From JBCCGI01 sp039029355 (GTDB lineage: Bacteria; Planctomycetota; UBA1135; GCA-002686595): a stretch of DNA of 64,000 nt. The position numbers were made by a program, and so were the translations under genes. Shown here one piece after another: positions 8,538 through 17,529 of this stretch. The stretch spans positions 1 to 64,000 of the forward strand of contig JBCCGI010000004.1 in NCBI GenBank assembly GCA_039029355.1, in the 5' to 3' direction. Under the pieces are notes generated by a model, which worked only from the letters and a program-made list of their open reading frames with translations, did no database searches and had not been told where the DNA came from. Position 1 is the first letter of the stretch. Each line of letters opens with the position of its first letter.

Positions 8538-9284
8538 ATGACCCAACGTCGCCTGAATCTCGTCCGCGGAGAGGCCCTGCGCCGCATCGTGAGCGAGGTC
8601 GTCGCGAGGTCCCTGAAGGGTCCCGGCGACGGGCGAGAGCTCGCTGACGCGCTCACGTCGGACCTGATCTCCGCCCTCCGGCGCGAGGGGCAGTCGGTCC
8701 GCGGCATGACCAAGCGCGCCTTCCTCGTGGAGATGGAGCGCTCCAACCACGAGCTGCTTCAGGCCCGCGACAAGGCCCGGCGCGAGCTCGACGAGCTCCG
8801 CAAGGAGGAGACGTTCCAGCGCCAGCTCCTGGCCGAGACGCACAGCGCGGTGATCCGCTGCGCCGACGAGGGCGCGGACGGCCGCGAGCAGGAGTCGCTG
8901 TCGCGCCTGAACGCGCTGATGGACGCCGTGGCACGGGGCGAGCTGAGCGTGGAGGACCTGCGCGACGAGATGAGCGCGCTGGTGCTCGAGTCCGCGCGCC
9001 GCGAGCGGCGGGACATCCTCGACGCGATGACGGTCGAGCGCGACCGCCAGGTCGACATGCTCGAGCGCCGGATCGCCAAGCTCAACCGCAGCCTGGAGCT
9101 GTCCGAGCAGGCGATCAGCGACCTCGCGTCGCGCAAGGACGTCGACGAGGGCATCGCTTCGATCTACCGCACGGTGCAGGGCCTGTCGATCCACGCCCCG
9201 CAGGCGGAGAAGAAGCGCGAGCTGCTGCAGGAGATCTTCCAGTCGAACGTCGAGCTCCGCGAGCAGCTCGAGCTCAGCTCGTAG
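8538..9284 (+). CDS. Coiled-coil protein of unknown function
   Basis: The protein has 248 residues, is highly charged, and has no signal peptide or membrane segment. Residues ~60-230 are almost entirely heptad-like Glu/Arg/Leu-rich helix (for example RDKARRELDELRKEE and IAKLNRSLELSEQAI), so a long coiled coil is predicted. The first 55 residues (RRIVSEVVARSLKG…RELADALTSDLISALRREG) look like a small helical domain. I do not recognise the family. It is transcribed divergently from the kinase/FGE gene with a 107-base shared leader, which makes it a reasonable candidate partner or substrate of the kinase, but nothing in the sequence proves that. Confidence 0.75.
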   Translation: MTQRRLNLVRGEALRRIVSEVVARSLKGPGDGRELADALTSDLISALRREGQSVRGMTKRAFLVEMERSNHELLQARDKARRELDELRKEETFQRQLLAETHSAVIRCADEGADGREQESLSRLNALMDAVARGELSVEDLRDEMSALVLESARRERRDILDAMTVERDRQVDMLERRIAKLNRSLELSEQAISDLASRKDVDEGIASIYRTVQGLSIHAPQAEKKRELLQEIFQSNVELREQLELSS

Positions 9285-9296
9285 CGCTCGGCCGCA

Positions 9297-9327
9297 CCCG
9301 CCGACCTCCGGAACGGAAGCCGGCGGG
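9297..9327. terminator. Hairpin between convergent genes
   Basis: CCCGCCG (9297-9303) pairs with CGGCGGG (9321-9327) over a 17-base loop, within the 55 bases between two convergent genes. There is no T-tract. It could serve both strands. Confidence 0.35.
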
Positions 9328-9339
9328 CGTCGCTCGGCA

Positions 9340-11889
9340 TCAGTCGAGCAGGAGGTTCCGCAGCACGGTGAAGCCGGTCCCGCCGCCGGAGTTCCCCGCC
9401 AGCAGGTCGGGCTGCAGGTCGCCGTCGACGTCGGCGGCGACCAGATCCAGCGGCCCGTCTCCCGCCGGATGGCGGCTGCTGAGGAGCAGAGTGCCGTCGC
9501 CAACGCCGAGGGCGAGCTCGACGTAGCCCGGCCCCAAGAGGCTGGCGGCAGCGGCGGTCGCCAGATCGGGCACGAGGTCGCCGTTCAGGTCGCCCAAGAA
9601 GAGCCCCTCGGGCCGGCCGAGGAGCCCGATGCTCTGGGTCTCGGTGAAGGTCCCATCGCCCGCTCCGGTCAGGACGGTCGCGCTTCCGGCAAGGAACGCG
9701 AAGTCCGCTCCGACGACGACGTCGACGGCGCCGTCCGAGGCCAGGTCGGCGACCGCGACCGTCAGGCTGGTCGCCGCAGGCGGGTAGGCGACAGCGGCGG
9801 AGAAGCCGCCGTCGCCCGCGCCGAGCAGCACGCTCAGCCCGGGGGTCAGGCTCGCCACGGCGAAGTCGAGCGCTCCGTCGGCGTTGAGATCGGCGAGGGC
9901 CAGGTCCTGCGGCGCCCCCGGGACGGCCTGGTCCGAAGCGGCCCCGAAGGTCCCGTCCCCCACGCCGAGCAGCACCGCGACGTCCGCCGAGCCGCTGTTG
10001 GCCACGGCCAGGTCGGCGACGCCGTCGCCGTTCAGGTCGCCCGCGCTCAGGGCGCGCGTCGCGACCCCGACGCTGTAGCTGACGGACGGCTCGAAGTCGC
10101 CGGCGGGCAGCCCGAGCAACACCGAGACGTCACCGGTCCCGAAGTTGGCCGTGACCGCGTCGAAGACCTGGTCGCCGTTGAGGTCGGCGAGCACGACGTC
10201 CTCGGGAAGCGAGCCCACGGTGTGGTACTCGGGCGAGCCGAACCCGCCGCCCCCGAGGCCCGGATGGACCGCCATCCGGTCTTCGATCCCGCCGACGGTG
10301 ACGACGTCGGCGAGGAGATCGCCGTCGACGTCGCGCACGGCCAATGCCTTGACGGCATCGCCGCTGAAGGCCTGGATGCCGCCCGAGCCGCCTTCGCCGA
10401 AAGCGAGCAGCGGAACGGCGGCGTCGAAGGACTCCTGGACCGCGGCTACGTCGGCGCGCCCGTCGCCGTCAAGGTCGCCCGCCGCCAGCGCGCGACCCTG
10501 CCCGGCGATCACGCGGAGCTCGGGCGGTCCGAAGGTCCCGTCTCCGTTGCCGGAGAACGCCACGACACCGCTGGAGCTCGTCACGACGACCGCGTCGTCG
10601 ACCGAGTCCCCGTCGACGTCCGCCGCGACGATGTCCATGCACACGCCCGGCCCGGCCGAGCTGCCGGCGGCGGAGAAGGTCCCATCGCCGCCCCCTAGGA
10701 GCCCCAGCACCTCTCCGTCGGAGAGCGAAGCGAGCACCAGGTCGAGCGCGCCGTCCTGGTCAAGGCTCGTCGGGGCCAGCGCGCGCGCCAACAGGCCGAA
10801 GCCGAAGGGCGGATCGGCGGTGAGGCTGCCGTCCGAGTTGCCCGAGAGGAAGACGGCCTCGCCCAGCCGGAGCGCGACGAGGTCCGCCACGAGGTCGCCA
10901 TCGAAGTCGCCGGCGGCCAGGTCTTCCGGAGAGATGCCGGTCGGCGTTGCGACGGCGGCTCCGAGCGTTCCGTCTCCTCCGCCGAGGAGCGCGCGGACCT
11001 CGCCCGTGGCGAAGACCGCGACCGCGACGTCCAGCGCCAGGTCGCCGTCCAGATCGACGAGCTGAAGCGCGCGGGGCGCCGCCCCGACGGCGAACGACAC
11101 GGGCGCCGCGAAGGCTCCTCCGCCCAGGCCGAGGTGGACGGTGACATCGTTCGAGCCCTCGTTGGCGACGACCACGTCGCCGCGCCCGTCGCCGTCCATG
11201 TCGCCGATCGCGATCGACGAGGGGCCCTCGCCGGCGGGCAGGGAGAACGCATCCTGGAAGAGCCCGTCCCCGAGGCCGAGCAGCACGGAGACCTCATCGG
11301 AGTCCGCGCAGGCGACCGCCAGGTCGGCGACCGCGTCGCCGTCCAGGTCGCCGACCGCGACGGAGGTCGGCTCGTCGCCCACCGCGAAGGAGGGCGCGGC
11401 AAACAGCGGCCCGCTCGGCGGCCCGCCAAAGCGCACGCGGACCGCGTGCGTGAACGCAACGCCACCCTGTGCGGCGGGATCGATCACGACCGCTTGGGTG
11501 ATCGCCTCGATGCCGCAGAGCAACGCCTCGACCGGATCCTGCTTCAGCAGCCCCGCGGCCGTGCCGTCGGCCTCGACCGCAAACGGCTGCAGCAGATAGG
11601 GAGCGAGCGGCAGGAAGACCGCCCCGTAGAGCGGCAGGTCGAGGCTCCCTTCCCCGAACCCCAGGAACAGGATGCCATGCGCTCCCGGCAGAGCGCTCTC
11701 GACAACCAGCTCGATCGGCAAGTCCTGGCGAGGCGCGCCCCGCATCGTCAAAACCGGCAGGCCGGCGGCCCCTGGGGTACTGGCCCCCGCGACCTCGACC
11801 GAGGGATCTTCATCACAACCGACCTGAGCCACCGGAGCGGTGACGCCAAATGCGAGCGCAACGCCGGAGAGCACTCGGTTCAAAGACAT
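9340..11889 (-). CDS. Secreted FG-GAP/VCBS repeat protein (14 repeats)
   Basis: The protein has 849 residues with an N-terminal signal (residues 1-25, ending near VAQVGC, possibly a lipobox). About 14 repeats of 45-50 residues follow, from ~170 to the end. Each has a calcium-binding D-x-D/N-G-D loop followed by a hydrophobic triplet (GDLDGDAVADLAVA, GDMDGDGRGDVVVA, ADLNGDQVFDAVTA and so on), alternating with LLGxGDGTF blocks. This is the FG-GAP/VCBS beta-propeller arrangement; 14 blades would fit two seven-bladed propellers. The family is found in secreted or surface proteins that bind polysaccharide or protein ligands, often calcium-dependent. Some blades have lost an acidic ligand (ADLASDG). 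It is a lone gene with a convergent partner on one side and a divergent one on the other. Confidence 0.9.
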   Translation of the reverse strand: MSLNRVLSGVALAFGVTAPVAQVGCDEDPSVEVAGASTPGAAGLPVLTMRGAPRQDLPIELVVESALPGAHGILFLGFGEGSLDLPLYGAVFLPLAPYLLQPFAVEADGTAAGLLKQDPVEALLCGIEAITQAVVIDPAAQGGVAFTHAVRVRFGGPPSGPLFAAPSFAVGDEPTSVAVGDLDGDAVADLAVACADSDEVSVLLGLGDGLFQDAFSLPAGEGPSSIAIGDMDGDGRGDVVVANEGSNDVTVHLGLGGGAFAAPVSFAVGAAPRALQLVDLDGDLALDVAVAVFATGEVRALLGGGDGTLGAAVATPTGISPEDLAAGDFDGDLVADLVALRLGEAVFLSGNSDGSLTADPPFGFGLLARALAPTSLDQDGALDLVLASLSDGEVLGLLGGGDGTFSAAGSSAGPGVCMDIVAADVDGDSVDDAVVVTSSSGVVAFSGNGDGTFGPPELRVIAGQGRALAAGDLDGDGRADVAAVQESFDAAVPLLAFGEGGSGGIQAFSGDAVKALAVRDVDGDLLADVVTVGGIEDRMAVHPGLGGGGFGSPEYHTVGSLPEDVVLADLNGDQVFDAVTANFGTGDVSVLLGLPAGDFEPSVSYSVGVATRALSAGDLNGDGVADLAVANSGSADVAVLLGVGDGTFGAASDQAVPGAPQDLALADLNADGALDFAVASLTPGLSVLLGAGDGGFSAAVAYPPAATSLTVAVADLASDGAVDVVVGADFAFLAGSATVLTGAGDGTFTETQSIGLLGRPEGLFLGDLNGDLVPDLATAAAASLLGPGYVELALGVGDGTLLLSSRHPAGDGPLDLVAADVDGDLQPDLLAGNSGGGTGFTVLRNLLLD

Positions 11890-12002
11890 GTGGTTCTTTC
11901 TTGGCTTGTGGGTCTTCGTCCGAGGAGACCTGAGCTTACACCGTCCTTGCCGATCGCACGGGACGAGCGACCGGCTGGTTAAATCCGGCTAAGATCGCGG
12001 GC

Positions 12003-15000
12003 GTGAAGTCCCTGCTCCTCCCCCTTAGCGGGCTTGCCCTCGCCGCAGCGGCGCTCCTTCCCCAGCCGACGGCCCGTCCGGCCGACGAGCCCCCCATCGA
12101 CTTCGCGCGCGACGTGCGCCCGATCCTCGCCGAGAAGTGCGTGCTGTGCCACGGGCCGGACGAGAACGACCGCGAGGCCGATCTCCGCCTCGACGAGCGC
12201 GCCGACGTCTTCGCCGACCGCGGTGGGTATGCGGCGGTCGTCGCCGGCGACGCCGCGGCGAGCGAGCTCTTCCTGCGCGTGACCGACGAGCTCGATCCGA
12301 TGCCACCGGAGAGCGCCGACGCTCAGCTGACCGAAGGCGAGATCGACGTGTTGCGGCGCTGGATCGACGAGGGCGCCGGCTGGAGCGAGCACTGGGCCTA
12401 CGTCGCGCCACGGCGCGGCGCGAAGCCCGAGGTCTCCGAAGAGCTATGGCTCCGCGATCCGCTCGACCGCTTCGTGCTGGCGCGGCTGGATGCCGAGGGC
12501 CTCGCCCCCGCGCCCGAAGCGACGCGCACCACGCTCCTGCGCCGCGCGGCGCTCGACTTGACCGGGCTGCCGCCGACCGTCGAGGAGGTCGACGCGTTCC
12601 TCGCCGACGGTGGGCCCGGCGCCTACGGGCGCGCCGTGGACCGCCTGCTGGCGTCGCCGCGCTACGGCGAGCACATGACGCGCTACTGGCTCGACGCCGC
12701 GCGCTACGGCGACACGCACGGCTTCCACCTCGACAACGAGCGTGCGCTCTGGCGCTGGCGCGACTGGGTGATCGAGGCGTTCAACGACAACAAGCCCTTC
12801 GACGAGTTCACGGTCGAGCAGCTCGCGGGCGACCTGCTGCCGGAGCCGACGGTCGACCAGCTCATCGCCACCGGCTTCAGCCGCTGCAACCCGACGACCG
12901 GCGAGGGCGGGCTGATCGCCGACGAGTACCTCGTGAAGTACGCGGTCGACCGCGTCGAGACGACCTCGACGGTGTTCCTCGGCTCGACCCTGGGCTGCGC
13001 GTCGTGCCACGACCACAAGTACGACCCGTTCACCCAGCGCGAGTTTTACAGGCTCTTCGCGTTCTTCAACTCGCTCGACGAAGAGGCGTCGGACCGCAAC
13101 GCGTTGACGCCGCCGCCGTCGATCGAGGCGCCGCTCCCCCAGCAAACCGCACGCCTGACGGAGCTGGGCGAAGCGATCACCGCGGCCGAAGCAGCGCTGG
13201 TCGCTCCCAACGCCGAGCTGGACGCGGCGCAGACGGATTGGGAGGAGCGCTGGGCCGCCGACCTGGGCGACCGCTGGCATCCGCTCGAGCCGCTGTCGGC
13301 GACGGCGCGCGAGGGCGCGACGCTCACGGTGCTGGACGACGCGTCGGTGCTCGCCAGCGGCGACAACCCGCCGAAGGAGGTCTACGAGGTCTTGGCGCAG
13401 ACCGACGCCACGCTGATCTCCGCCCTGCACGTCGAGGCGCTGCGCCACGAGAGCATGGCGAACGGCGGCGTCGGGCGGGCGACCAACGCGAACATCGTGC
13501 TGTCGAAGATCGAGCTCGAAGTCGTCCCGGCCGGTCGCAGCGGCGCCTTTGAGCCGGTCGCGTTCGCCTCGGCCTACGCCGACTTCGCGCAGCCCGACTA
13601 TCCGGCCGATGGCGCGATCGACGACGACCCGGAGACCGGCTGGGGCGTGCACAAGCGCGAGGCCGAGAACCACCAGGCGACCTTCGTGCTGGCCAAACCG
13701 CTGCGGCTCGAGCGCGGCGCGGTCCTGCGCGCGCGCCTGCGCTTCGAGAGCCTGCACCAGATGCACACGCTCGGGCGCTTCCGCCTGTCCGTGTCGACCG
13801 AGCCCGGCGGCGTCACGTCGCTCTCGCCCTGGTTCGCCGCCGGCCCCTTCCCCGCCGCCAGCGCGGACGAGGCCTACGCCACCGACTACGGCCCCGAGGC
13901 GGGACTCGACCTCAGCGCGCGCTACCCCGGCGGCGTGCGCTGGGAGGCGCGCCCCGACTTCGTCGACGGCGTCTCGCAGACCTTCACCGGCGACAACACC
14001 GCGTACTACGTCGCGCGCACGATCCACGCGCCCGCCGCGCAGCGTATGGGCTTGGCTCTCGGCAGCGACGACGCGCTGAAGGTCTGGCTGAACGGCGAGG
14101 TCGTGCTCGACCGCAACGTGCGTCGCCCGCTGGCGCCGGCGCAGGACCGCGTGATGCTCGCGCTTCCCGCCGGCGATAGCCACCTCGTCATGAAGGTCGT
14201 GAACGCCGGCGGCGGCTTCGGCTTCCACTTCGAGGTGGAGAGCGAGGAGCTGTTCGACCTGCCCTTCGCCATCGCGCGCGCGGTGTCGGTACCGCTCGCG
14301 GAGCGCTCGGCCGACGAGGCTGCGCTGCTGCGGCGCGAGTACCGCCGTGGGGCCTGGCCCGCGTTCGCGGGCATGGAGCGCGAGCTGGCCGAGCTGACCG
14401 AGCAGCGCGCCGCCGTGCAGGCCGCGATCCCGCGCACGATGATCATGCGCGAGCGCGCCATGCCGCGCCCGACGCACGTGCTCGTACGCGGCCAGTACGA
14501 CCGCAAGGGCGAGGAGGTCCAGGCCGGCGTCCCCGGCGTGCTGCCGCCGCTGCCCGACGGGGCGCCGAGCAACCGGCTCGGGCTCGCGCGCTGGCTCGTC
14601 GACCCCGCGCACCCGCTGACCGCACGCGTCACGGTCAACCGCTTCTGGCAGCAGATCTTCGGCGCCGGCCTGGTCGAGACGCCCGAGGACTTCGGCACCC
14701 GCGGCAGCTGGCCGACGCACCCGCAGCTGCTCGATGAGCTCGCGCTCGACTTCATCGAGAGCGGCTGGGACGTCAAGGCGCTGCTGCGCCGCTTCGTCAC
14801 CAGCGCGGCCTACCGCCAGGCGGCGACGGTCACGCCCGCGAAGCTGGAGCGCGACCCGGCCAACGCGCTGCTCTCGCGCGGGACGCGGCACCGGCTCGAC
14901 GCCGAGCGAATCCGCGACGGCGCGCTCTTCTTGGGCGGGCTGCTGGTCGAGCGCCTAGGCGGGCCGAGCGTGCGGCCGTACCAGCCCGCGGGCCTCTGGA

Positions 15001-15521
15001 AAGCGGTGGGGTACACGTCGTCGAACACCGCCAACTTCAAGAAGGACTCCGGCGAAGGCCTGTACCGGCGCAGCCTGTACACCTTCTGGAAGCGCACCTC
15101 GCCGCCGCCGACCATGTCGATCTTCGACGCGCCGACGCGCGAGGCCTGCACCGTGCGGCGCGCTCGCACGAACACGCCGCTGCAGGCGCTGGCACTCATG
15201 AACGACGTGCAGTTCGTCGAGGCGGCGCGCGGCTTCGCCGAGCGCCTGCTGCGCTCGGGGCCGACCGAGCCCGACGAGCGCCTCGCCTACGCCTTCCGCG
15301 CGGCGACGTCGCGCGCGCCGCAGCCGGAAGAGCTCGCGGTGCTGCGGGCGACGCTGGACGGGCACCTCTCGACCTTCGCCGCGGACTCCGAGGGAGCCCG
15401 CGCGCTGCTCGCGGTCGGCGACTCGGTCTACGACGCGTCGCTGCCGGCGGAGGAGCTGGCGGCGTGGACGATGCTCGCGAACCTCCTGCTGAACCTCGAC
15501 GAGGTCGTTACCCGAGGCTGA
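12003..15521 (+). CDS. PSD1-type protein: cytochrome-like CxxCH domain + DUF1549 + DUF1553
   Basis: The protein has 1172 residues from a GTG start, with an N-terminal signal sequence (1-28). A planctomycete cytochrome-like domain carries CVLCHGPDE (Cys46, Cys49, His50). DUF1549 follows at about 145-360 and includes a second CASCH (332-336), a candidate second haem or metal site. The middle third (about 470-760) contains beta-rich modules, one PA14-like (residues ~620-760, NGEVVLDRNV). DUF1553 lies at about 835-1120 (LGLARWLVDPAHPLTARV, NRFWQQIFG, TPLQALALMND). The combination is characteristic of Planctomycetota and Verrucomicrobiota. Members are exported, and a redox role in polysaccharide breakdown has been suggested but is not settled. 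The DUF1501 partner begins 3 bases after the stop, the usual arrangement. Confidence 0.95.
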   Translation: MKSLLLPLSGLALAAAALLPQPTARPADEPPIDFARDVRPILAEKCVLCHGPDENDREADLRLDERADVFADRGGYAAVVAGDAAASELFLRVTDELDPMPPESADAQLTEGEIDVLRRWIDEGAGWSEHWAYVAPRRGAKPEVSEELWLRDPLDRFVLARLDAEGLAPAPEATRTTLLRRAALDLTGLPPTVEEVDAFLADGGPGAYGRAVDRLLASPRYGEHMTRYWLDAARYGDTHGFHLDNERALWRWRDWVIEAFNDNKPFDEFTVEQLAGDLLPEPTVDQLIATGFSRCNPTTGEGGLIADEYLVKYAVDRVETTSTVFLGSTLGCASCHDHKYDPFTQREFYRLFAFFNSLDEEASDRNALTPPPSIEAPLPQQTARLTELGEAITAAEAALVAPNAELDAAQTDWEERWAADLGDRWHPLEPLSATAREGATLTVLDDASVLASGDNPPKEVYEVLAQTDATLISALHVEALRHESMANGGVGRATNANIVLSKIELEVVPAGRSGAFEPVAFASAYADFAQPDYPADGAIDDDPETGWGVHKREAENHQATFVLAKPLRLERGAVLRARLRFESLHQMHTLGRFRLSVSTEPGGVTSLSPWFAAGPFPAASADEAYATDYGPEAGLDLSARYPGGVRWEARPDFVDGVSQTFTGDNTAYYVARTIHAPAAQRMGLALGSDDALKVWLNGEVVLDRNVRRPLAPAQDRVMLALPAGDSHLVMKVVNAGGGFGFHFEVESEELFDLPFAIARAVSVPLAERSADEAALLRREYRRGAWPAFAGMERELAELTEQRAAVQAAIPRTMIMRERAMPRPTHVLVRGQYDRKGEEVQAGVPGVLPPLPDGAPSNRLGLARWLVDPAHPLTARVTVNRFWQQIFGAGLVETPEDFGTRGSWPTHPQLLDELALDFIESGWDVKALLRRFVTSAAYRQAATVTPAKLERDPANALLSRGTRHRLDAERIRDGALFLGGLLVERLGGPSVRPYQPAGLWKAVGYTSSNTANFKKDSGEGLYRRSLYTFWKRTSPPPTMSIFDAPTREACTVRRARTNTPLQALALMNDVQFVEAARGFAERLLRSGPTEPDERLAYAFRAATSRAPQPEELAVLRATLDGHLSTFAADSEGARALLAVGDSVYDASLPAEELAAWTMLANLLLNLDEVVTRG

Positions 15522-15524
15522 CCC

Positions 15525-16991
15525 ATGGATCCGAGACAAGAGCACGACGTTCTGGTTTCGCGCCGCGCGCTCCTCAAGGGAGCGAGCTGGGGGCTCGGCA
15601 CCGCCGCCCTGGCCGACCTGCTGGCTGCAGAGGGGCTGGCGAGCCCGGCCGCGTCGGCGCGGGCCGTCGGCGGAGGTGCGCTGGGCGCACCGCACTTCGC
15701 GCCGCGCGCCAAGCGCGTGATCTGGCTCTTCATGTCGGGAGCGCCGTCGCAGATCGACATGTGGGACCACAAGCCGAAGCTGCGCGAGATGTTCGACGAG
15801 GACATCCCGGACTCGATCGTCAACGGGCAGCGCTTCACCACGATGACGTCGGGACAGGCGCGCTTCCCTATCGCGCCGTCGATCTTCGACTTCGCGCGGC
15901 ACGGCGAGTCGGGCACGGAGGTGTCCGAGCTGCTGCCGTACACCGCGCAGGTGGTGGACGACCTCTGCCTCGTCCGCACGGTCCACACCACGTCGATCAA
16001 CCACGACCCGGGCATCACGTTCATCCAGACCGGCGCCGAGCAGCCGGGCCGCCCCAGCATGGGCGCATGGCTCTCCTACGGCCTCGGCAGCTCGAACCGC
16101 GACCTGCCGACGTTCGTGGTGTTGCACTCCTCCTGGAGCGCGAAGCGCGATGCGCAGGCGCTCTACTCGCGCCTCTGGGGCGCCGGCTGGCTGCCCTCGG
16201 AGCATCAGGGCGTCTCGTTGCGCTCGGTCGGCGATCCGGTGCTCTACCTGTCCGACCCGCCCGGCGTCGCGCCCGAGGAGCGGCGCCGCATGCTCGACGG
16301 CCTCGCCGCGCTGAACGCTCAGCACCACGAGGCGATCGGCGACCCGGAGATCCGCACGCGCATCGCCCAGTATGAGATGGCGCACCGCATGCAGAGCTCG
16401 GTGCCCGAGCTCGTCGACCTCAAGAGCGAGCCCGAGCACGTGCTCGACCTCTACGGCCCCGACGTCCACAAGCCCGGTACCTTCGCCTACAACTGCCTGC
16501 TCGCGCGCCGCATGGCCGAGCGCGACGTGCGCTTCGTGCAGATCTTCATCCGCGGGTGGGACCAGCACGGCAACCTGCCCGGCGACATCCGCCTGCAGTG
16601 CCGCGACGTCGACCAGGCGTCGGCGGCGCTCGTTACCGACCTGAAGCAGCGCGGGATGCTCGAAGACACGCTGGTCGTCTGGGGCGGCGAGTTCGGCCGC
16701 ACCACGTACTGCCAGGGCGCGCTCTCACCCGACAACTACGGCCGCGACCACCACCCGCGCTGCTACAGCATGTGGCTCGCCGGCGGCGGCATCCGCCCGG
16801 GCACGGTCTACGGCACCACCGACGACTTCAGCTACAACATCGTCGAGAACCCGGTGCACATCCACGACCTGAACGCGACGATCCTGCACTGCCTGGGGAT
16901 CGACCACGAGCGGCTGACGTACCGCTTCCAGGGGCGGAACTTCCGGCTGACGGACGTGCACGGCGAGATCGTGCAGGGGCTGCTGGCCTAG
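15525..16991 (+). CDS. DUF1501 protein with Tat signal, partner of the upstream PSD1 protein
   Basis: The protein has 488 residues. The N-terminus carries twin arginines followed by a hydrophobic stretch (SRRALLKGASWGLGTAALA, Arg13-Arg14), a Tat signal. The body is a DUF1501 domain of the alkaline-phosphatase-like fold. RVIWLFMSGAPSQIDMWDHKP contains the first conserved Asp block, and VVWGGEFGRTTYCQG and GRDHHPRCYSMWLAGGG are signature segments near the C-terminus. Tat export suggests folding and cofactor or metal insertion in the cytoplasm before export, in line with its haem-bearing partner. The gene is co-transcribed with the PSD1 gene (3-base gap). Its stop codon shares the palindrome CTAG with the stop of the convergent DinB gene. 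Confidence 0.95.
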   Translation: MDPRQEHDVLVSRRALLKGASWGLGTAALADLLAAEGLASPAASARAVGGGALGAPHFAPRAKRVIWLFMSGAPSQIDMWDHKPKLREMFDEDIPDSIVNGQRFTTMTSGQARFPIAPSIFDFARHGESGTEVSELLPYTAQVVDDLCLVRTVHTTSINHDPGITFIQTGAEQPGRPSMGAWLSYGLGSSNRDLPTFVVLHSSWSAKRDAQALYSRLWGAGWLPSEHQGVSLRSVGDPVLYLSDPPGVAPEERRRMLDGLAALNAQHHEAIGDPEIRTRIAQYEMAHRMQSSVPELVDLKSEPEHVLDLYGPDVHKPGTFAYNCLLARRMAERDVRFVQIFIRGWDQHGNLPGDIRLQCRDVDQASAALVTDLKQRGMLEDTLVVWGGEFGRTTYCQGALSPDNYGRDHHPRCYSMWLAGGGIRPGTVYGTTDDFSYNIVENPVHIHDLNATILHCLGIDHERLTYRFQGRNFRLTDVHGEIVQGLLA

Positions 16992-17521
16992 CGCTCGTCC
17001 AGCACCGGCAGGTACGCCGCCCACACCCCGACGCGGCCGCGATACGCCTTCGCCAGCACACGGCTGACCTGACGCACGTGCACCAGATCGTGCGTCGTCC
17101 AGGCGCTGATCAGCTCACCCAGCGTCACGCGGCCGAGCTCGGGGTGGGTGCCGGTGCGCTCGAGCTCGGCGGAACCGAGGTCGAGGGAGACCAGCTCATC
17201 GACGGTGCGGGCGCGCCACTCGGCGAAGAGGTCGAGCTCGGCGTCGAGCGTCGCGGCCTTGGGCGCGCCCATCTGCGCGAAGCGGTCGAAGGGCTCGAAG
17301 GGGCGGGCTTCGCCGTGCTCCAACAGGATCTTGGCGCGCGGGAGCCAGTCGGTCTCCTCGCAGTGGATCAGGTGGCCGACGATGTCGAAGGCGCTCCAGG
17401 TGTCGTCGCCTTCGTTGAGGCGCGCCTCGGCCTCGTCGCGACCGCGGAGGAGGGCGTCGTACACCGCCGGAGCGCGGCGCAGCGACGCAATCGCAAGCTC
17501 CAAGTCTCTCGCCGTGTTCAT
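16988..17521 (-). CDS. DinB-superfamily protein
   Basis: The protein has 177 residues, all helical. The three metal-ligand histidines of the DinB/YfiT four-helix-bundle family are at His50 (DIVGHLIH) and His144 and His148 (WTTHDLVHVRQV). Family members include thiol-dependent transferases (bacillithiol, mycothiol) and DNA-damage-induced proteins. The substrate here is unknown. ATG at 17521 fits the start of the first helix; the open frame continues upstream, but that part overlaps the Lys/Pro/Glu tail of the preceding gene in another frame. It lies 8 bases after the LRR gene stop and is probably co-transcribed with it. It overlaps the convergent DUF1501 stop by four bases. Confidence 0.88.
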   Translation of the reverse strand: MNTARDLELAIASLRRAPAVYDALLRGRDEAEARLNEGDDTWSAFDIVGHLIHCEETDWLPRAKILLEHGEARPFEPFDRFAQMGAPKAATLDAELDLFAEWRARTVDELVSLDLGSAELERTGTHPELGRVTLGELISAWTTHDLVHVRQVSRVLAKAYRGRVGVWAAYLPVLDER

Positions 17522-17529
17522 AGCGGGCG

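Noticed and set aside
9340..11889. Recurrent GC-rich blocks that might be a repeat array
   Set aside because: They correspond to the FG-GAP protein repeats and diverge at DNA level.
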